From contig CP001622.1 in the NCBI GenBank assembly GCA_000023185.1, positions 744,001 through 808,000 on the forward strand: 64,000 nucleotides of DNA, read 5' to 3'. The position numbers and the translations under genes are program-made. Source of the DNA: Rhizobium leguminosarum bv. trifolii WSM1325 (GTDB lineage Bacteria > Pseudomonadota > Alphaproteobacteria > Rhizobiales > Rhizobiaceae). This document shows, piece by piece, positions 11,029 to 19,561 of this stretch. Each line of letters starts with the position of its first letter. Position 1 is the stretch's first letter. The notes under the pieces are model-generated. The model was not told the origin of the DNA. It made no database searches and saw nothing but the letters and a program-made list of their open reading frames with translations.

Positions 11029-11973
11029 TCATGCCGCCGGCCGGTAGAGGGCGGCAAGCGAAGGCGGCCCATCCGCCGCGATCTCGCCACGCTCCAGAAG
11101 ATCCTCGATATGGGCGAGCACCGAAAGGGCGGCCGCCCCATGCAGCTTCGGATCGGTGTCGCGATAGATCACCTTCACCATCTCGGCAATCCGCTGGTCG
11201 CCTGCCTGGACGCGCGCCAGCACGGCCTGCTCGCGCCTGAGGCGATGCGCCTTCAGCGCGTTGAGGAAGGTCGAGGGTTCCGTCACCGGCCCGCCATGGC
11301 CGGGCAGCAACAACCGGTCGTCGCGCGCAATCAGCCGGTCGAGTGATTCCATGTAATCCGCCATCGAGCCATCCGGCGGCGCGATGATCGAGGTCGACCA
11401 GACCATGACGTGATCGCCGGAGAACAGGATGTCGCGGCCTTCAAGCGCAAAGGCGGCATGATTGGCCGTGTGCCCCGGCGTCAGCACCGCGCTCAGCGCC
11501 CAGCCATCGCCCGATAGGCGCTCGCCGTCACTGAGCGTTATATCGGGCACGAAGGATAGATCCGAGCTTTCGGAAAAGGGATTGATCTCGCCATCCCTGA
11601 GCGGCCGCGCCGGCCGGTGCGGCCCTTGGCCCACCGTCACCGCCCCCGTTGCCGCCTGCAGGCGCCTGGCCAGCGGCGAGTGGTCGCGATGCGTGTGGCT
11701 GACGAAGATATGCGTCACCGCGCGGCCGGCAAGCGCTGCCATCAGCGCCTGAAAATGCGCCTCATCCTCCGGGCCGGGATCGATGACCGCGACGGAGGAC
11801 GAGCCGACGATATAGCTGTTGGTGCCGAAAAAGGTGAAAGGCCCGGGATTGTTCACTGTAACCCGCTCGACCCCTGAAACAACCGGCACGGCCTGCCCAT
11901 AGGCCGGCTCGAAAGCGAGGTCGAATGCGGGACTGTCCATGAAGGAATGATCTCGGGCCGATGACGTCGCCAC
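11029..11973 (-). CDS. MBL-fold metallo-hydrolase
   Basis: A 314-aa metallo-beta-lactamase-fold protein. The metal-binding motif HTHRDHS sits near residue 93, TPGHTANHAAF and FSGDHVM supply further ligands, and LLLPGHGGPV the last His. The C-terminal helical region (AHRLRREQAVLARV...) is that of the LACTB2-like/glyoxalase-II-like subgroup, suggesting hydrolysis of a thioester or a nuclease-like role. The GTG start at 11973 is used here; ATG 11940 (MDSPAFDL) would remove 11 residues and is equally plausible. It lies 30 bp from the DCC gene on the same strand and may join that unit. Confidence 0.88.
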   Translation of the reverse strand: MATSSARDHSFMDSPAFDLAFEPAYGQAVPVVSGVERVTVNNPGPFTFFGTNSYIVGSSSVAVIDPGPEDEAHFQALMAALAGRAVTHIFVSHTHRDHSPLARRLQAATGAVTVGQGPHRPARPLRDGEINPFSESSDLSFVPDITLSDGERLSGDGWALSAVLTPGHTANHAAFALEGRDILFSGDHVMVWSTSIIAPPDGSMADYMESLDRLIARDDRLLLPGHGGPVTEPSTFLNALKAHRLRREQAVLARVQAGDQRIAEMVKVIYRDTDPKLHGAAALSVLAHIEDLLERGEIAADGPPSLAALYRPAA

Positions 11974-12102
11974 TTCCTAGCACGACGGCGGGTGCTGCGC
12001 AGCGCATAAATCTGCGCCGGGTTAAACTTAGTCATTGTGACAGGCGAAGAGCTTTGCTAATCAGGCGTCGATTTGAGCAGGCGGTTTCCGCTCAAGCTCT
12101 GG

Positions 12103-12176
12103 TGGGGCGTCGCCAAGCGGTAAGGCAACGGTTTTTGGTACCGTCATCCCTGGTTCGAATCCAGGCGCCCCAGCCA
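12103..12176 (+). tRNA. tRNA-Gln (anticodon TTG)
   Basis: The acceptor stem TGGGGCG/CGCCCCA is perfect. The D arm is GCCAAGCGGTAAGGC. The anticodon arm ACGGT-TTTTGGT-ACCGT carries TTG at 12135-12137. The T arm is CCTGGTTCGAATCCAGG. Discriminator G and an encoded CCA end it. It marks the left edge of the accessory block with the SIR2-STAND remains, a common site for islands, though no repeated att segment was found. Confidence 0.95.
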
Positions 12177-12305
12177 TATTTCTTACGGGTTCTCCATGGC
12201 TCGACGATCCAAGGGTCGACACCGTCAAAACATAATAGTTCATCAAAAGCTTGCGTTATAATCCAGGCCCTATGGCCCCCATCCTCGATTGTCTAGGTGA
12301 TCGCA

Positions 12306-13148
12306 CTACAGTTGAATGCCCCGCGTAGCCAATGACGCAGTTGCTGCCTCTGATGTTTTTTTCATCGCCACTGCGCAGTTCTCTACTATTGAGTTTTGGC
12401 TAACGCTGCCGGAGCGCGAACGATATTGCTTTAGGATTTCCGAGCATGACCGGATAATTCCCACTAGATCGCCAATTTCCAGGTCGCTGATCCGACGTTC
12501 CAGAAACGGAAAATAATTTTGAGCAACGCGATAGGGATTATTGCTTTGAGGCTCATCAATCATCTGCTTAACACAGATAGCATGTGCCTTGTTGAATGCG
12601 GCCATATAATCGGTGTATTCATTCGATTTTGTCCTACTTTCCAGTAGAAATCGCGCGAACTGATTGTTGAGGTGCCGATTTTCTCTAAATCCCGACTGTT
12701 TTGAAAACGCGTATGCGACGTCAAATAGCCGTTCCACCTCCTTAAATTGACTGAGCGATATCCTACACATTGCATATTGTAGCCAAAACAGCGGATGTGA
12801 TCTGGAGTGTCGTAGATCTTTTATATCTTCAAAGTATTTCACCATGTGGATAAGGCGTTTATCGGAGGATATCGCACTTTCCACGAAACGAAATCGCGAA
12901 AAATTTTTGTATATGTACGCGTATTGCTGATCATTGTCGTGAACAACATCGAGGTGTCTCATCGTCTTAGTCATCACGTCAATCACGAATGACGTTTCTA
13001 TCAGTTTCTTTATTACGTAGTCTGAAAAGACCGACGATCTAATAGAAATCTGGCCGCCTCGGATAAGCGAAAAGTCGCGCAGCTTGGCTGCATGTTCGCC
13101 TATTGCCTTGCGTGCATCAAATTGAACCAATTCGCTGATAAGCGACAA
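12306..13148 (-). pseudogene. C-terminal helical part of a broken SIR2-STAND NTPase
   Basis: The open stretch of 280 codons is all helix-forming (KLRDFSLIRGGQISIR; HPLFWLQYAMCRISLSQF; RLFDVAYAFSKQSGF). This fits the superhelical sensor arm of a STAND NTPase. The frame stays open upstream past the nominal TTG start to about 13304 and meets the NTPase frame there, one base out of phase. A single-base loss between 13238 and 13304 therefore separates this piece from the NTPase domain. Its AT-richer codon use differs from flanking backbone genes. It ends about 130 bp from tRNA-Gln. Alone it would be an inactive fragment. Confidence 0.7.
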
Positions 13149-13237
13149 GTCGGAACGGACTTGCGCAAGGTTGAGAAGTTGAGAGACTATTAAGACTGTA
13201 CGAACCCTATCTCGCGCTTCGGGGGGGGCCTGGAAAT

Positions 13238-13822
13238 TCAGAATCTCCTGAATGCGCGACCTATATTTGGTGAGTCGAGCGCCTCCAGTATGACAAAGAG
13301 CAACTCACTGGAACAATCTTTCTCGATGAACCTCTTTTTCTGTTCGAACGGCAGCGCCTGTCGGGAACCCCATAGCGCATATTTATCGAGGAAACCTATG
13401 CACGCAGATATTTCCTTTTCGTTCAAACGGTCCAAGCTAAACAGCTCAACTGCGTTATTAAAGGCATTTGTTATTTCGCCCTCTTGTAGCTCCGTTTGAG
13501 AAGTTCTTGCGCTTGCAACAATGTGTATGTCTTTCCGGCCGAGCGCGATTATCGATTTTATTGCATCTATATGGGAGAACGCATCATCGATAAGGAGAAC
13601 TATATCGCCAGGGATATTTCTTATTATTGGTATCTCTTTAAGAATAATCGATGAATTCGAAGTCGCTCTATATACCTGAAAATTACGAGCAGCTAATTTA
13701 TAGCCCACAGAATCAAGGAAAGTCGTCTTCCCATTCCCTGTGTTTGAGTAGATCAAAGCGTGATCCAGTCGGGATGAAGCGATATTGTCGGCAACATAGT
13801 CAGAGTCGTCGCGGTTTATAGC
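13238..13822 (-). pseudogene. STAND/AAA-type NTPase domain of the broken SIR2-STAND gene
   Basis: Reading left from the IS66 junction, the frame gives a lead-in of the DDSDYVADNIASSRLDHALI type, a Walker A (SNTGNGKTT), a Walker B (DIVLLIDDAF) and a sensor-like IVASAR. It then breaks off at a stop at 13238, just after a putative frameshift. Walker A has Ser where most P-loops have the first Gly. Removing the IS and one 8-bp target copy joins this frame exactly to the SIR2 piece. P-loop plus N-terminal SIR2 is the architecture of AVAST type V (Avs5)-like anti-phage STAND proteins; assignment to that exact family is an inference. Confidence 0.75.
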
Positions 13823-13866
13823 GTAACCGCCCGATTGGAACCGCCTGCCGCCTAGCGCCCTGATGG

Positions 13867-13910
13867 CCTAAGACACGTGTTTAACGACGTCGTTAGCGAC
13901 GTGTCTTAGG
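13867..13910 (+). promoter_or_regulatory. Hairpin upstream of tnpA in the IS66 element
   Basis: CCTAAGACACGT at 13867-13878 pairs perfectly with ACGTGTCTTAGG at 13899-13910. The loop holds a second palindrome, AACGACGTCGTT. It ends 11 bp before the tnpA ATG, leaving only GGCGAGGA exposed. This is a possible structure that limits transposase translation or blocks read-through. Confidence 0.5.
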
Positions 13911-13921
13911 CGAGGATTGCG

Positions 13922-14290
13922 ATGCGCGTTGAAATTCTTGGGCAGGAACGTCGACGGCGGTGGCGCGAAGAAGACAAGCTTGCGATTGTCATGTCGGTTG
14001 GGGTTTCTGGAGCCACGATCACAGAGATTGCTCATCGTCATGATGTAACGCGGCAGCAGATATACGCCTGGCGTAGCGAGCTCAAGAAGAAGGGGCTGCT
14101 CCCGGTGTCTTCGAATGCATTGTTCATTCCCGTCGATCTGAATGCCGTGCAGAACGATGCCCCTAAATTGAGGGAGAGCTGCTCCGGGATGATTGAGCTA
14201 CGATTGATCTGCGGCCGCACGCTTCGTTTCGAGAGTTCTATGGCTCCCGATGTCCTGACGCAGATTATCCGGGCAGTGGAAGCAGCATGA
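13922..14290 (+). CDS. tnpA: IS66 TnpA, helix-turn-helix protein
   Basis: A 122-aa accessory transposition protein. The N-terminus (residues 10-60) is a Tnp_1/IS3-like HTH: RRWREEDKLAIVMSV, then TITEIAHRHDVTRQQIYAWRSE. The C-terminus, from about residue 90 (IELRLICGRTLRF), matches IS66 Orf1. It probably recognises the element's ends or regulates its promoter; in IS679-type elements all three Tnp proteins are needed for transposition. Its stop overlaps the tnpB ATG (ATGA). Length is normal for IS66 Orf1. Confidence 0.93.
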   Translation: MRVEILGQERRRRWREEDKLAIVMSVGVSGATITEIAHRHDVTRQQIYAWRSELKKKGLLPVSSNALFIPVDLNAVQNDAPKLRESCSGMIELRLICGRTLRFESSMAPDVLTQIIRAVEAA

Positions 14291-14634
14291 TTGGGCCTGG
14301 GACCGGCGTTCGGGTGTATCTTGCGTGCGGGATCACGGATATGCGCAAGGGAGTAGAAGGCCTTGCCGCGCTTGCGCAGGATGTTTTGCGTCAGAAGCCG
14401 ACTGGCGGCGCGGTCTTCGCCTTTCGCGGCAAGCGTGGCGATCGTTTGAAGCTGCTGTATTTTGATGGCCAGGGCTTCTGCCTGTATTACAAGATCTTGC
14501 AGAAGGGGCGGTTTCCTTGGCCTTCGGCATCCGACGGGACTGCCCGGCTGACGTCGGCCCAACTGGCGATGTTGTGGGAAGGGATCGATTGGCGTCGTCC
14601 TGATTGGGGTGCGCCACCGGCCCGTGTCGGGTGA
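14287..14634 (+). CDS. tnpB: IS66 TnpB accessory protein
   Basis: A 115-aa protein with the IS66 Orf2 signature: VRVYLACGITDMRKGVEGLAAL at the N-terminus, then GAVFAFRGKRGDRLKLLYFDG and YKILQKGRFPWP. It is required for IS66 transposition but its biochemical role is unknown. Translationally coupled to tnpA; followed by a 63-bp gap before tnpC. Full length, no frameshift. Confidence 0.95.
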   Translation: MIGPGTGVRVYLACGITDMRKGVEGLAALAQDVLRQKPTGGAVFAFRGKRGDRLKLLYFDGQGFCLYYKILQKGRFPWPSASDGTARLTSAQLAMLWEGIDWRRPDWGAPPARVG

Positions 14635-14697
14635 TTTTATCCCACTGAAACCACTGGTTTTTATGGAAATTTATCCTGTCTCGTGGTAGTCAGGATC

Positions 14698-16320
14698 ATG
14701 TCTAGCGCGACGACAAATCTTCCGGACGATCCAGCCTTTCTCAAGGCAATGATTGCCGCTTTGCAGGCGGAAAACGCGAAGATGTCGGCCACATTGCAGG
14801 CGCATGATCAGTTAATCCAAACGCTGCGGCTGCGCATTGCCAAGCTGAAGAAACAGGTCTTCGGCAAGTCGTCTGAAAAGATTGAGCGTGAAATCGAGCA
14901 GTTGGAACTGGCGCTTGAGGATCTGTTGATCGCCGCCGCTGAAGGCAGTACGGCGCCAATCGATGAACCTGATGAGGCGGCGTCTGTTGTTCCCTTGGCG
15001 GATACGTCTGAAAAGATCATGCGCCGGCGCCCACGCGTCTCGGACAAGGCGGTTCGCGAGCGCCGAGAGCTCGATCCTGGCTCCTGCTGCCCGGAATGCG
15101 GAGGTGAATTGCGTCTTGTCGGTGAGGACGTCAGCGAAATCCTCGACATGATCGCCGCGCAGATGAAAGTCATCGAAGTTGCTCGACTGAAGAAGTCCTG
15201 CCGCTGCTGCGAGAAAATGGTGCAGGTGGCAGCACCCAGCCGCCCGATACCGGGCAGCATGGCCGGCGCTGGCCTCTTGGCGTACATTCTGGTCTCGAAG
15301 TTCGACGACCATTTGCCACTGTACCGTCTGAACGAGATCTTCGCCCGCATGGGCGCCGACATTCCCGACAGCACGATGGTTGATTGGTGTGGTCGCGCCA
15401 TGCAGGTTCTGCAGCCTCTCATCGAGCGGATCGAAACGGCGGTCATGGCAAGTGACCTGCTTCATGCGGACGACACCCCGATCAGGGTGCTGGATCGCTC
15501 GCTGCGAGACAAGGGGTTGGGCAAGGGTGTGAAGAAGGGCAGGATCTGGACGTATGTCCGCGATCAGCGTCCATGGGCAGGCAGTTCCCCGCCCGGTGCA
15601 GTCTACTATTTTGCTCCTGACTGGAAAGAAGAGCACGTCCACCGCCACCTCAAGCAATCAAGCGGCATCCTTCAGGCTGACGGCTACAAAGGATATGGCA
15701 AGCTATACTCGCCTGGAGAAAAGGGAGAATCTCGCTTCAAGGAAGCCGCCTGCTGGGCTCATTGGCGACGAGACTTCCACGATATCTGGACATCAAACAA
15801 GTCCGAGATCGCGCGAGAGGCTCTTCATCGCATCGGAGCGCTTTACGACATCGAGCGTGGCATCAATGGGCAGCCTCCTGAGATCCGTCTTGCTGCGCGT
15901 CAAAAGCAGAGCAAGCCTAAGGCCGATGCATTCCGCCACTGGGCTGAAGCTCAACTCACGCGCATTCCGGGCAAAAGCGATCTGGCGACAGCTTTCCGCT
16001 ACGGATTGAGCCGATGGTCTTCGCTCTGTCTGTTCCTCGAAGACGGTCGCGTTGCGATCGACAACAATGCCGCCGAGCGGGCACTGCGTCCGATAGGCGT
16101 GGGAAGACGAAACTGGCTCTTCGCGGGAGCCGATACGGGAGCGGAGACCTTGGCACGCGCCATGACGATCATCGAGACGGCAAAGATGAATGGTCTTGAT
16201 CCGCAGGCCTATCTGGCAGACGTGCTCGATCGCATCCACGATCACAAGATCAATCGGTTAGACGAATTGCTTCCGTGGAACTGGTCGGCGATCACCACAA
16301 TCGACGCGAAGGCAGCCTGA
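14698..16320 (+). CDS. tnpC: IS66 TnpC, DDE transposase
   Basis: The 540-aa catalytic transposase. It has an N-terminal leucine-zipper-like coiled coil ([19 protein letters not shown]), a Cys-rich zinc-binding region (CCPECGGE...[10 protein letters not shown]), then the IS66 catalytic core. Candidate acidic residues lie in [11 protein letters not shown], in [11 protein letters not shown] and in [20 protein letters not shown] basic C-terminal clamp follows. The ATG 14698 (MSSATT) is chosen over an upstream ATG at 14683 because the latter adds an atypical MVVRI. It overlaps the accessory ORF by one base (TGATG). Confidence 0.95.
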   Translation: MSSATTNLPDDPAFLKAMIAALQAENAKMSATLQAHDQLIQTLRLRIAKLKKQVFGKSSEKIEREIEQLELALEDLLIAAAEGSTAPIDEPDEAASVVPLADTSEKIMRRRPRVSDKAVRERRELDPGSCCPECGGELRLVGEDVSEILDMIAAQMKVIEVARLKKSCRCCEKMVQVAAPSRPIPGSMAGAGLLAYILVSKFDDHLPLYRLNEIFARMGADIPDSTMVDWCGRAMQVLQPLIERIETAVMASDLLHADDTPIRVLDRSLRDKGLGKGVKKGRIWTYVRDQRPWAGSSPPGAVYYFAPDWKEEHVHRHLKQSSGILQADGYKGYGKLYSPGEKGESRFKEAACWAHWRRDFHDIWTSNKSEIAREALHRIGALYDIERGINGQPPEIRLAARQKQSKPKADAFRHWAEAQLTRIPGKSDLATAFRYGLSRWSSLCLFLEDGRVAIDNNAAERALRPIGVGRRNWLFAGADTGAETLARAMTIIETAKMNGLDPQAYLADVLDRIHDHKINRLDELLPWNWSAITTIDAKAA

Positions 16321-16616
16321 TGGCGACAGTCACCTACGTCCGTACGATCAAATTTGTTGCCGAAATCCTCGAAGAGGACCCGGAGCTTCTTCAGGCAATT
16401 GTCTCCAACGATGATAATCTGAGCTACGGCAGCATCATCTCCGTGTACACCGGAGACGACGAATCGGTGACCGCACTGACGGACGACGGCATGGACGAAT
16501 TGGAGCAGATGCTCAAAGATGCCCGCCGCTCACCCCAAGAATGGAACGACTTCCTCGACAGCTTTGTTGACGACGAGCTGCTCGTCGCTCGCATCAAAGC
16601 AAAATCGCCGCGGTAG
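16320..16616 (+). CDS. IS66-carried small acidic protein
   Basis: A 98-aa acidic protein, the fourth gene of this IS66 copy. Its ATG overlaps the tnpC stop, and its stop lies 15 bp from the IS end. It is rich in Asp/Glu (EILEEDPELLQAIVSNDDN; DDGMDELEQMLKDARRS) and has no HTH or metal motif. Most IS66 elements carry only three genes. The tight coupling and position inside the inverted repeats show it is part of the transposable unit. A regulatory or DNA-mimic role is possible but unproven. Confidence 0.85.
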   Translation: MATVTYVRTIKFVAEILEEDPELLQAIVSNDDNLSYGSIISVYTGDDESVTALTDDGMDELEQMLKDARRSPQEWNDFLDSFVDDELLVARIKAKSPR

Positions 16617-16631
16617 CAATCGGGCGGTTAC

Positions 16632-17203
16632 TTTATAGCGTACGCGAATGTCTTTTGTATTATATCAGCCGCGAATAAATCGTAGTCGAAACTACCCGCC
16701 ATCATGAAATCGATAACATCAATGTCTCGAAGAGACCGCGCCGGCGTGCTTGGAATTGCAATCTTTTCCCAAGCTGAAAGGTAATCGATTTTCGGGGCTG
16801 CATTATCGGGGCGTATACTCTCAACTATATCGGCTAGCCCCTCGACGCCAACTTCAATAATCGATCCGAACTGCTCAAGTTTTTTTTGAAGAGAGCGAGA
16901 CGGTTTATTTTTGATAATAAAAAATATTCGTTCCTTCATTCCTTCAAAGGTATTAAGTACTCGAGCTACATCGAGGTCAAAAAGAGAATAACCCACAAAA
17001 ACGATGCAGGGGGATGTAATTATGTCGTTCCTGAATCGCTCACCCCACGCTGAGCGGGAAAAGTCGTCCGAAAAATACTGGGAATCTGTAAGTTTTATTT
17101 CCTGTTTGAATTCGTTAAAGCTAGCAGATTGAATATACCCGTTAATATGTATGACAGGAAGTGTTCGGTAATCGACGTCGGATGGCTTTTTTAGGGGGTG
17201 TAA
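16632..17203 (-). pseudogene. Second half of the SIR2 domain of the broken SIR2-STAND gene
   Basis: The frame contains VIHINGYI, whose His is the expected SIR2 catalytic base, then SDDFSRSAW and FVGYSLFDLDVARVL (the GxSxxD-type end of SIR2-like domains). It continues to the IS66 junction, where the first stop is supplied by the IS. The usable sense frame begins after a cytosine run on this strand (17194-17198); upstream of that the frame lacks sense for this family. With one extra C it would read straight on from the first SIR2 piece. Without repair this piece has no proper start. Confidence 0.72.
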
Positions 17204-17592
17204 ACTGCATGCGGTTGTCCCGATTTCCCTAAACATGTTTCGATGACGTTGTCGTAGTTTGTTGTATAAATTTCCTTCCATTTAAACTGGCAAACGGACT
17301 CTTGTGATGGCGATACAGTGTTAACCACATAGAACGCCTTCAAAAGCTTATAGAGGCCGTGTTCTCCATGTTCATCTTCGTACAGATCAGCCAAAGACGA
17401 GAGATCGTCGCTATCTTCACCGAGGTCACTCTTAAAGTATTCTGTGAGTTTTCGGCCAGAAGGCACATCGATTTCATTTCCTTCGAGGTCAACGCTTTTC
17501 GCTGTTAGCGAAAAGCCTGCACCTGCAAACAACACACATTGGCGGTTGCGATAGCTGCGCATCAAAGTCGTGAGTTTCTGTACCGCTTCCAT
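17191..17592 (-). pseudogene. N-terminal part of the SIR2 domain (start of the broken SIR2-STAND gene)
   Basis: Starts at ATG 17592 with GGAGGG upstream. Residues 18-28 read QCVLFAGAGFS, the NAD-binding GAGxS of SIR2-like domains. Residues near 110 read KEIYTTNYDNVIE, the conserved TTNYD. The frame hits TAA right after VYTP because the run on this strand has five C; six would give VYTPLKKPSDVDY and continue in the next piece. SIR2 effectors in defence proteins hydrolyse NAD+ to abort infection. As it stands only about 133 residues can be made. Confidence 0.72.
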
Positions 17593-17826
17593 GAGCCCTC
17601 CGGTCGACTGACTGCCACAGAACCCTGCGAACCACGTCAATGCGGACAGGTTTATCAGAGATTCTCATTTTACAAAGTCGCCAAAACCCTCGATTGAACA
17701 TGGTATGGGCGGCGAAAGGGTGTGGGCGCGCATTGCGGTCGTCGGGAGAGGTCGCGCTGCTAGCGGTTCGGCATAAATCCATCAGGAGGATATGTTCTCA
17801 AGATACAGCTACGGCGTCGGGGATGC

Positions 17827-17985
17827 TCAGTCTATGTGTCCAGCGTCTCTAAGAAGGGCGTCTTCATCCGCATCGGCAGGCGTCACCGAGATGAACTCTT
17901 CAGGGGTGACGGGTCCAAGTTTTAGCATGTCGATCAGCTTCCGGTCTTTTGAACACCAAAGGACTGCGATGCCTTTGGGGGGCTA
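17827..17985 (-). pseudogene. Possible C-terminal coding fragment, family not recognised
   Basis: About 52 codons, open from a TAG at 17984 to TGA at 17827, read PKGIAVLWCSKDRKLIDMLK and continue LGPVTPEEFISVTPADADED, ending LLRDAGHID. The composition looks coding, but no start codon is available. It is upstream of and co-oriented with the SIR2 gene, so it could be the tail of a lost neighbour. The rest of 17640-18127 holds nothing I can identify. Confidence 0.3.
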
Positions 17986-18127
17986 GAATATCTCGCGCTC
18001 CGCCGTTCCGGCGTATTCGCCTCATATAGTCCGATTGTTGGGCGACTGCCTGAACCTGGTGTCTTGAAATTGGCCGCCGCTGTATCTTGTCGAAGAGTGC
18101 GGCGACGCGATTTGTGCCCCCGCCGGC

Positions 18128-18275
18128 AGCCCCCGCCGCAATCGTCAACACCAGCTCATGACCTCCTGTGTCAGCCGCTCCAGCGGCAACGAAGCGGCCT
18201 TCAAGCTGATGCTGACGACGTCCTGGACGGCGTCGAAGAGGGGTACGCGGGCGCAGATAACCGGCCGCTCCTGCG
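18128..18275 (-). pseudogene. C-terminal remnant of a TetR-family gene
   Basis: The frame reads FDAVQDVVSISL, then ASLPLERLTQEV. The intact TetR protein at 19562-20170 has FGAVHGVVSISLEGRF and LPLERLAREVDEL at its end. DNA similarity to about 19581-19727 is also evident. So a tetR paralogue once lay here and only its C-terminal 45-50 codons survive, abutting the 3' end of the SDR gene. Confidence 0.6.
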
Positions 18276-18277
18276 CC

Positions 18278-19057
18278 TTACCGTCCCTCCGCGAACAAAC
18301 GAACACCTGTGAGTTCGGCAAGCTTCTCCAGCAGCACCTCCTGAAACCCAAGATCCCCAACCTCCGCTGCCGCCTCCCGCCGCTGCCGATGATACCAATA
18401 ACCACCGCTGACCTTCGCAGCCTCCGCATCGCTTGCCGCAAGCCATGTCTGGGTGAGGTGCCCCATCTCAAGGTCATCGGGCGCGCCGGCGCCGCCCATC
18501 TTCGTTGGCACCCAGCCGGGATCCACCGCGTTGCTGAAAATATCCGGCCAATGGCGGGCGATAGCGGCGGCGAGGGTGGCGATGTAGAGCTTGCTTTCCG
18601 AGTAGGCCTGGCTGGCGTTCCACGGCCGCTTCTTCCAGTCGATATCGTCAAGGGCGCTGCTGCCGCTGCGGTGCATGCCGCTGCTGAGATAGACCAGGCG
18701 ATCGGGACGCGCGATCCAGGCGGTGAGCAGATAGGGGGCAAGCACATTCACCGCCAGCGTCTTGGCGTGACCATCAGGCGTTTCGCCCCGGCTCCGCTCG
18801 AGGTAGATGCCGGCATTGTGGATGACGGCGTCCATGCGGCCGATGGCGTTGACCTGCTCGGCGATCGATCGCGTTGCCGTGGCGCTGGCGAGATCGCCGA
18901 TGACGAGGCCGAGGGCTGCAGCCGAAATCTCTGAGATAGCGGCGGCGCGCTCCCGGGAGCGGGCATGGAGCACGACGTCATGGCCCTCCTTCATCAGGGT
19001 GCGGGCGGCGGCAAGGCCGAGGCCATCGGTGGAACCGGTGATGAAAATGCGGCTCAT
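18278..19057 (-). CDS. Short-chain dehydrogenase/reductase (SDR)
   Basis: A 259-aa classical/extended SDR. It has the NAD(P)-binding TGSTDGLGLAAA near residue 7 (TGxxxGxG), HNAG near residue 84, the active-site Ser in VYLSSGMH, and YSESK (Tyr-x-x-x-Lys) near residue 156. The substrate is unknown; the WW-domain-oxidoreductase/retinol-dehydrogenase-like subgroup fits best. It is separate from the TetR gene on the same strand by about 500 bp of repeats. A decayed tetR tail after its stop suggests this SDR once sat beside its own regulator. Confidence 0.9.
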   Translation of the reverse strand: MSRIFITGSTDGLGLAAARTLMKEGHDVVLHARSRERAAAISEISAAALGLVIGDLASATATRSIAEQVNAIGRMDAVIHNAGIYLERSRGETPDGHAKTLAVNVLAPYLLTAWIARPDRLVYLSSGMHRSGSSALDDIDWKKRPWNASQAYSESKLYIATLAAAIARHWPDIFSNAVDPGWVPTKMGGAGAPDDLEMGHLTQTWLAASDAEAAKVSGGYWYHRQRREAAAEVGDLGFQEVLLEKLAELTGVRLFAEGR

Positions 19058-19183
19058 GGGGTTTCCCTTCGCGGCGGTGGGGTAGGGCAGTCAAGCAGCT
19101 TTTGGCTGGTTGCTCAATGCGGGAGTTGGGGTGTGGGTTCCCGGTGTTTGGCCGATATGTAGCCGGTTCGGACCGATCTAAGA

Positions 19184-19340
19184 CCCCTCCCCAACCCCTC
19201 CCCACAAGGGGGAGGGGCTAGCCCAGCATCACCGCTTTGCCCGAGATCATCTCGTTGTTTGCCGATCTGGAGTTTTGGGAGTTGCGGAGCGGCAGGTTAA
19301 GCCCCTCCCCCTTGTGGGGAGGGGTTTGGGGCGGGGTCTC
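19184..19340. repeat. Inverted GC-rich repeat around a 75-bp spacer
   Basis: CCCCTCCCCACAAGGGGGAG (about 19195-19214) is mirrored by CTCCCCCTTGTGGGGAGGGG near 19302-19321, with wider similarity on each side. The right arm merges with repeat family A copy 4. No gene is seen between 19058 and 19561. Confidence 0.55.
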
Positions 19341-19423
19341 TGCCCCGCGAGCGGGTGTCCGAAGGACGGGGCGAGACACGTGGCTCGACCCAGGCAGAGG
19401 TGGCGGCAGCCGGATGAGGGGCA
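19296..19423. repeat. Repeat family A, copy 4 (partial)
   Basis: Contains the GTCCGAAGGACGGGGCGAGA module followed by GTGGCTCGACCC and GGTGGCGGCAGCCGGATGAG, as in copies 5 and 6. The opposite end is replaced by the G-rich inverted repeat. Confidence 0.6.
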
Positions 19424-19437
19424 TTTGGGTCGCGATT

Positions 19438-19531
19438 TCAGAGGCTTGACGCGAGGATCCACGTCGCATCCATCAGCAGCGGGCATGGATCCTCGGCTCA
19501 AGGCCGAGGATGACGGAGGGTGGGGTGGCGT
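19438..19531. repeat. Repeat family D, copy 1
   Basis: Reads CGAGGATCCACG, then ATCAGCAGCGGGCATGGATC, then CTCAAGGCCGAGGATGACGG with a final AGGGTG. The left 'ACCCTCCGTC' end found in copies 2 and 3 is degraded here. Confidence 0.55.
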
Positions 19532-19561
19532 CCCACCACTAAACCAACGAAATCACCCCCA

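Larger units (their letters stand above)
13823..16631 (+). mobile_element. Complete IS66-family insertion sequence, 2,809 bp
   Basis: Both ends start with the inverted repeat GTAACCGCCCGATTG (15 bp perfect, then mismatches). It is flanked by the direct repeat TTTATAGC at 13815-13822 and 16632-16639, an 8-bp target duplication as usual for IS66. Four genes lie on the + strand: tnpA, tnpB, tnpC and a 98-aa accessory ORF, chained by 4-bp and 1-bp overlaps except before tnpC. The insertion splits the SIR2-STAND gene, in the opposite orientation to it. All reading frames are intact, so the element may still be active. Confidence 0.95.

Noticed and set aside
13922..14634. Programmed frameshift between tnpA and tnpB
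   Set aside because: IS66 makes separate proteins; the ATGA overlap and full-length frames explain the arrangement.
12103..18275. Integrated island with duplicated att site at tRNA-Gln
   Set aside because: I looked for a second copy of the tRNA 3' end (GGTTCGAATCCAGG) in 12.2-18.3 kb and found none; no integrase gene either.
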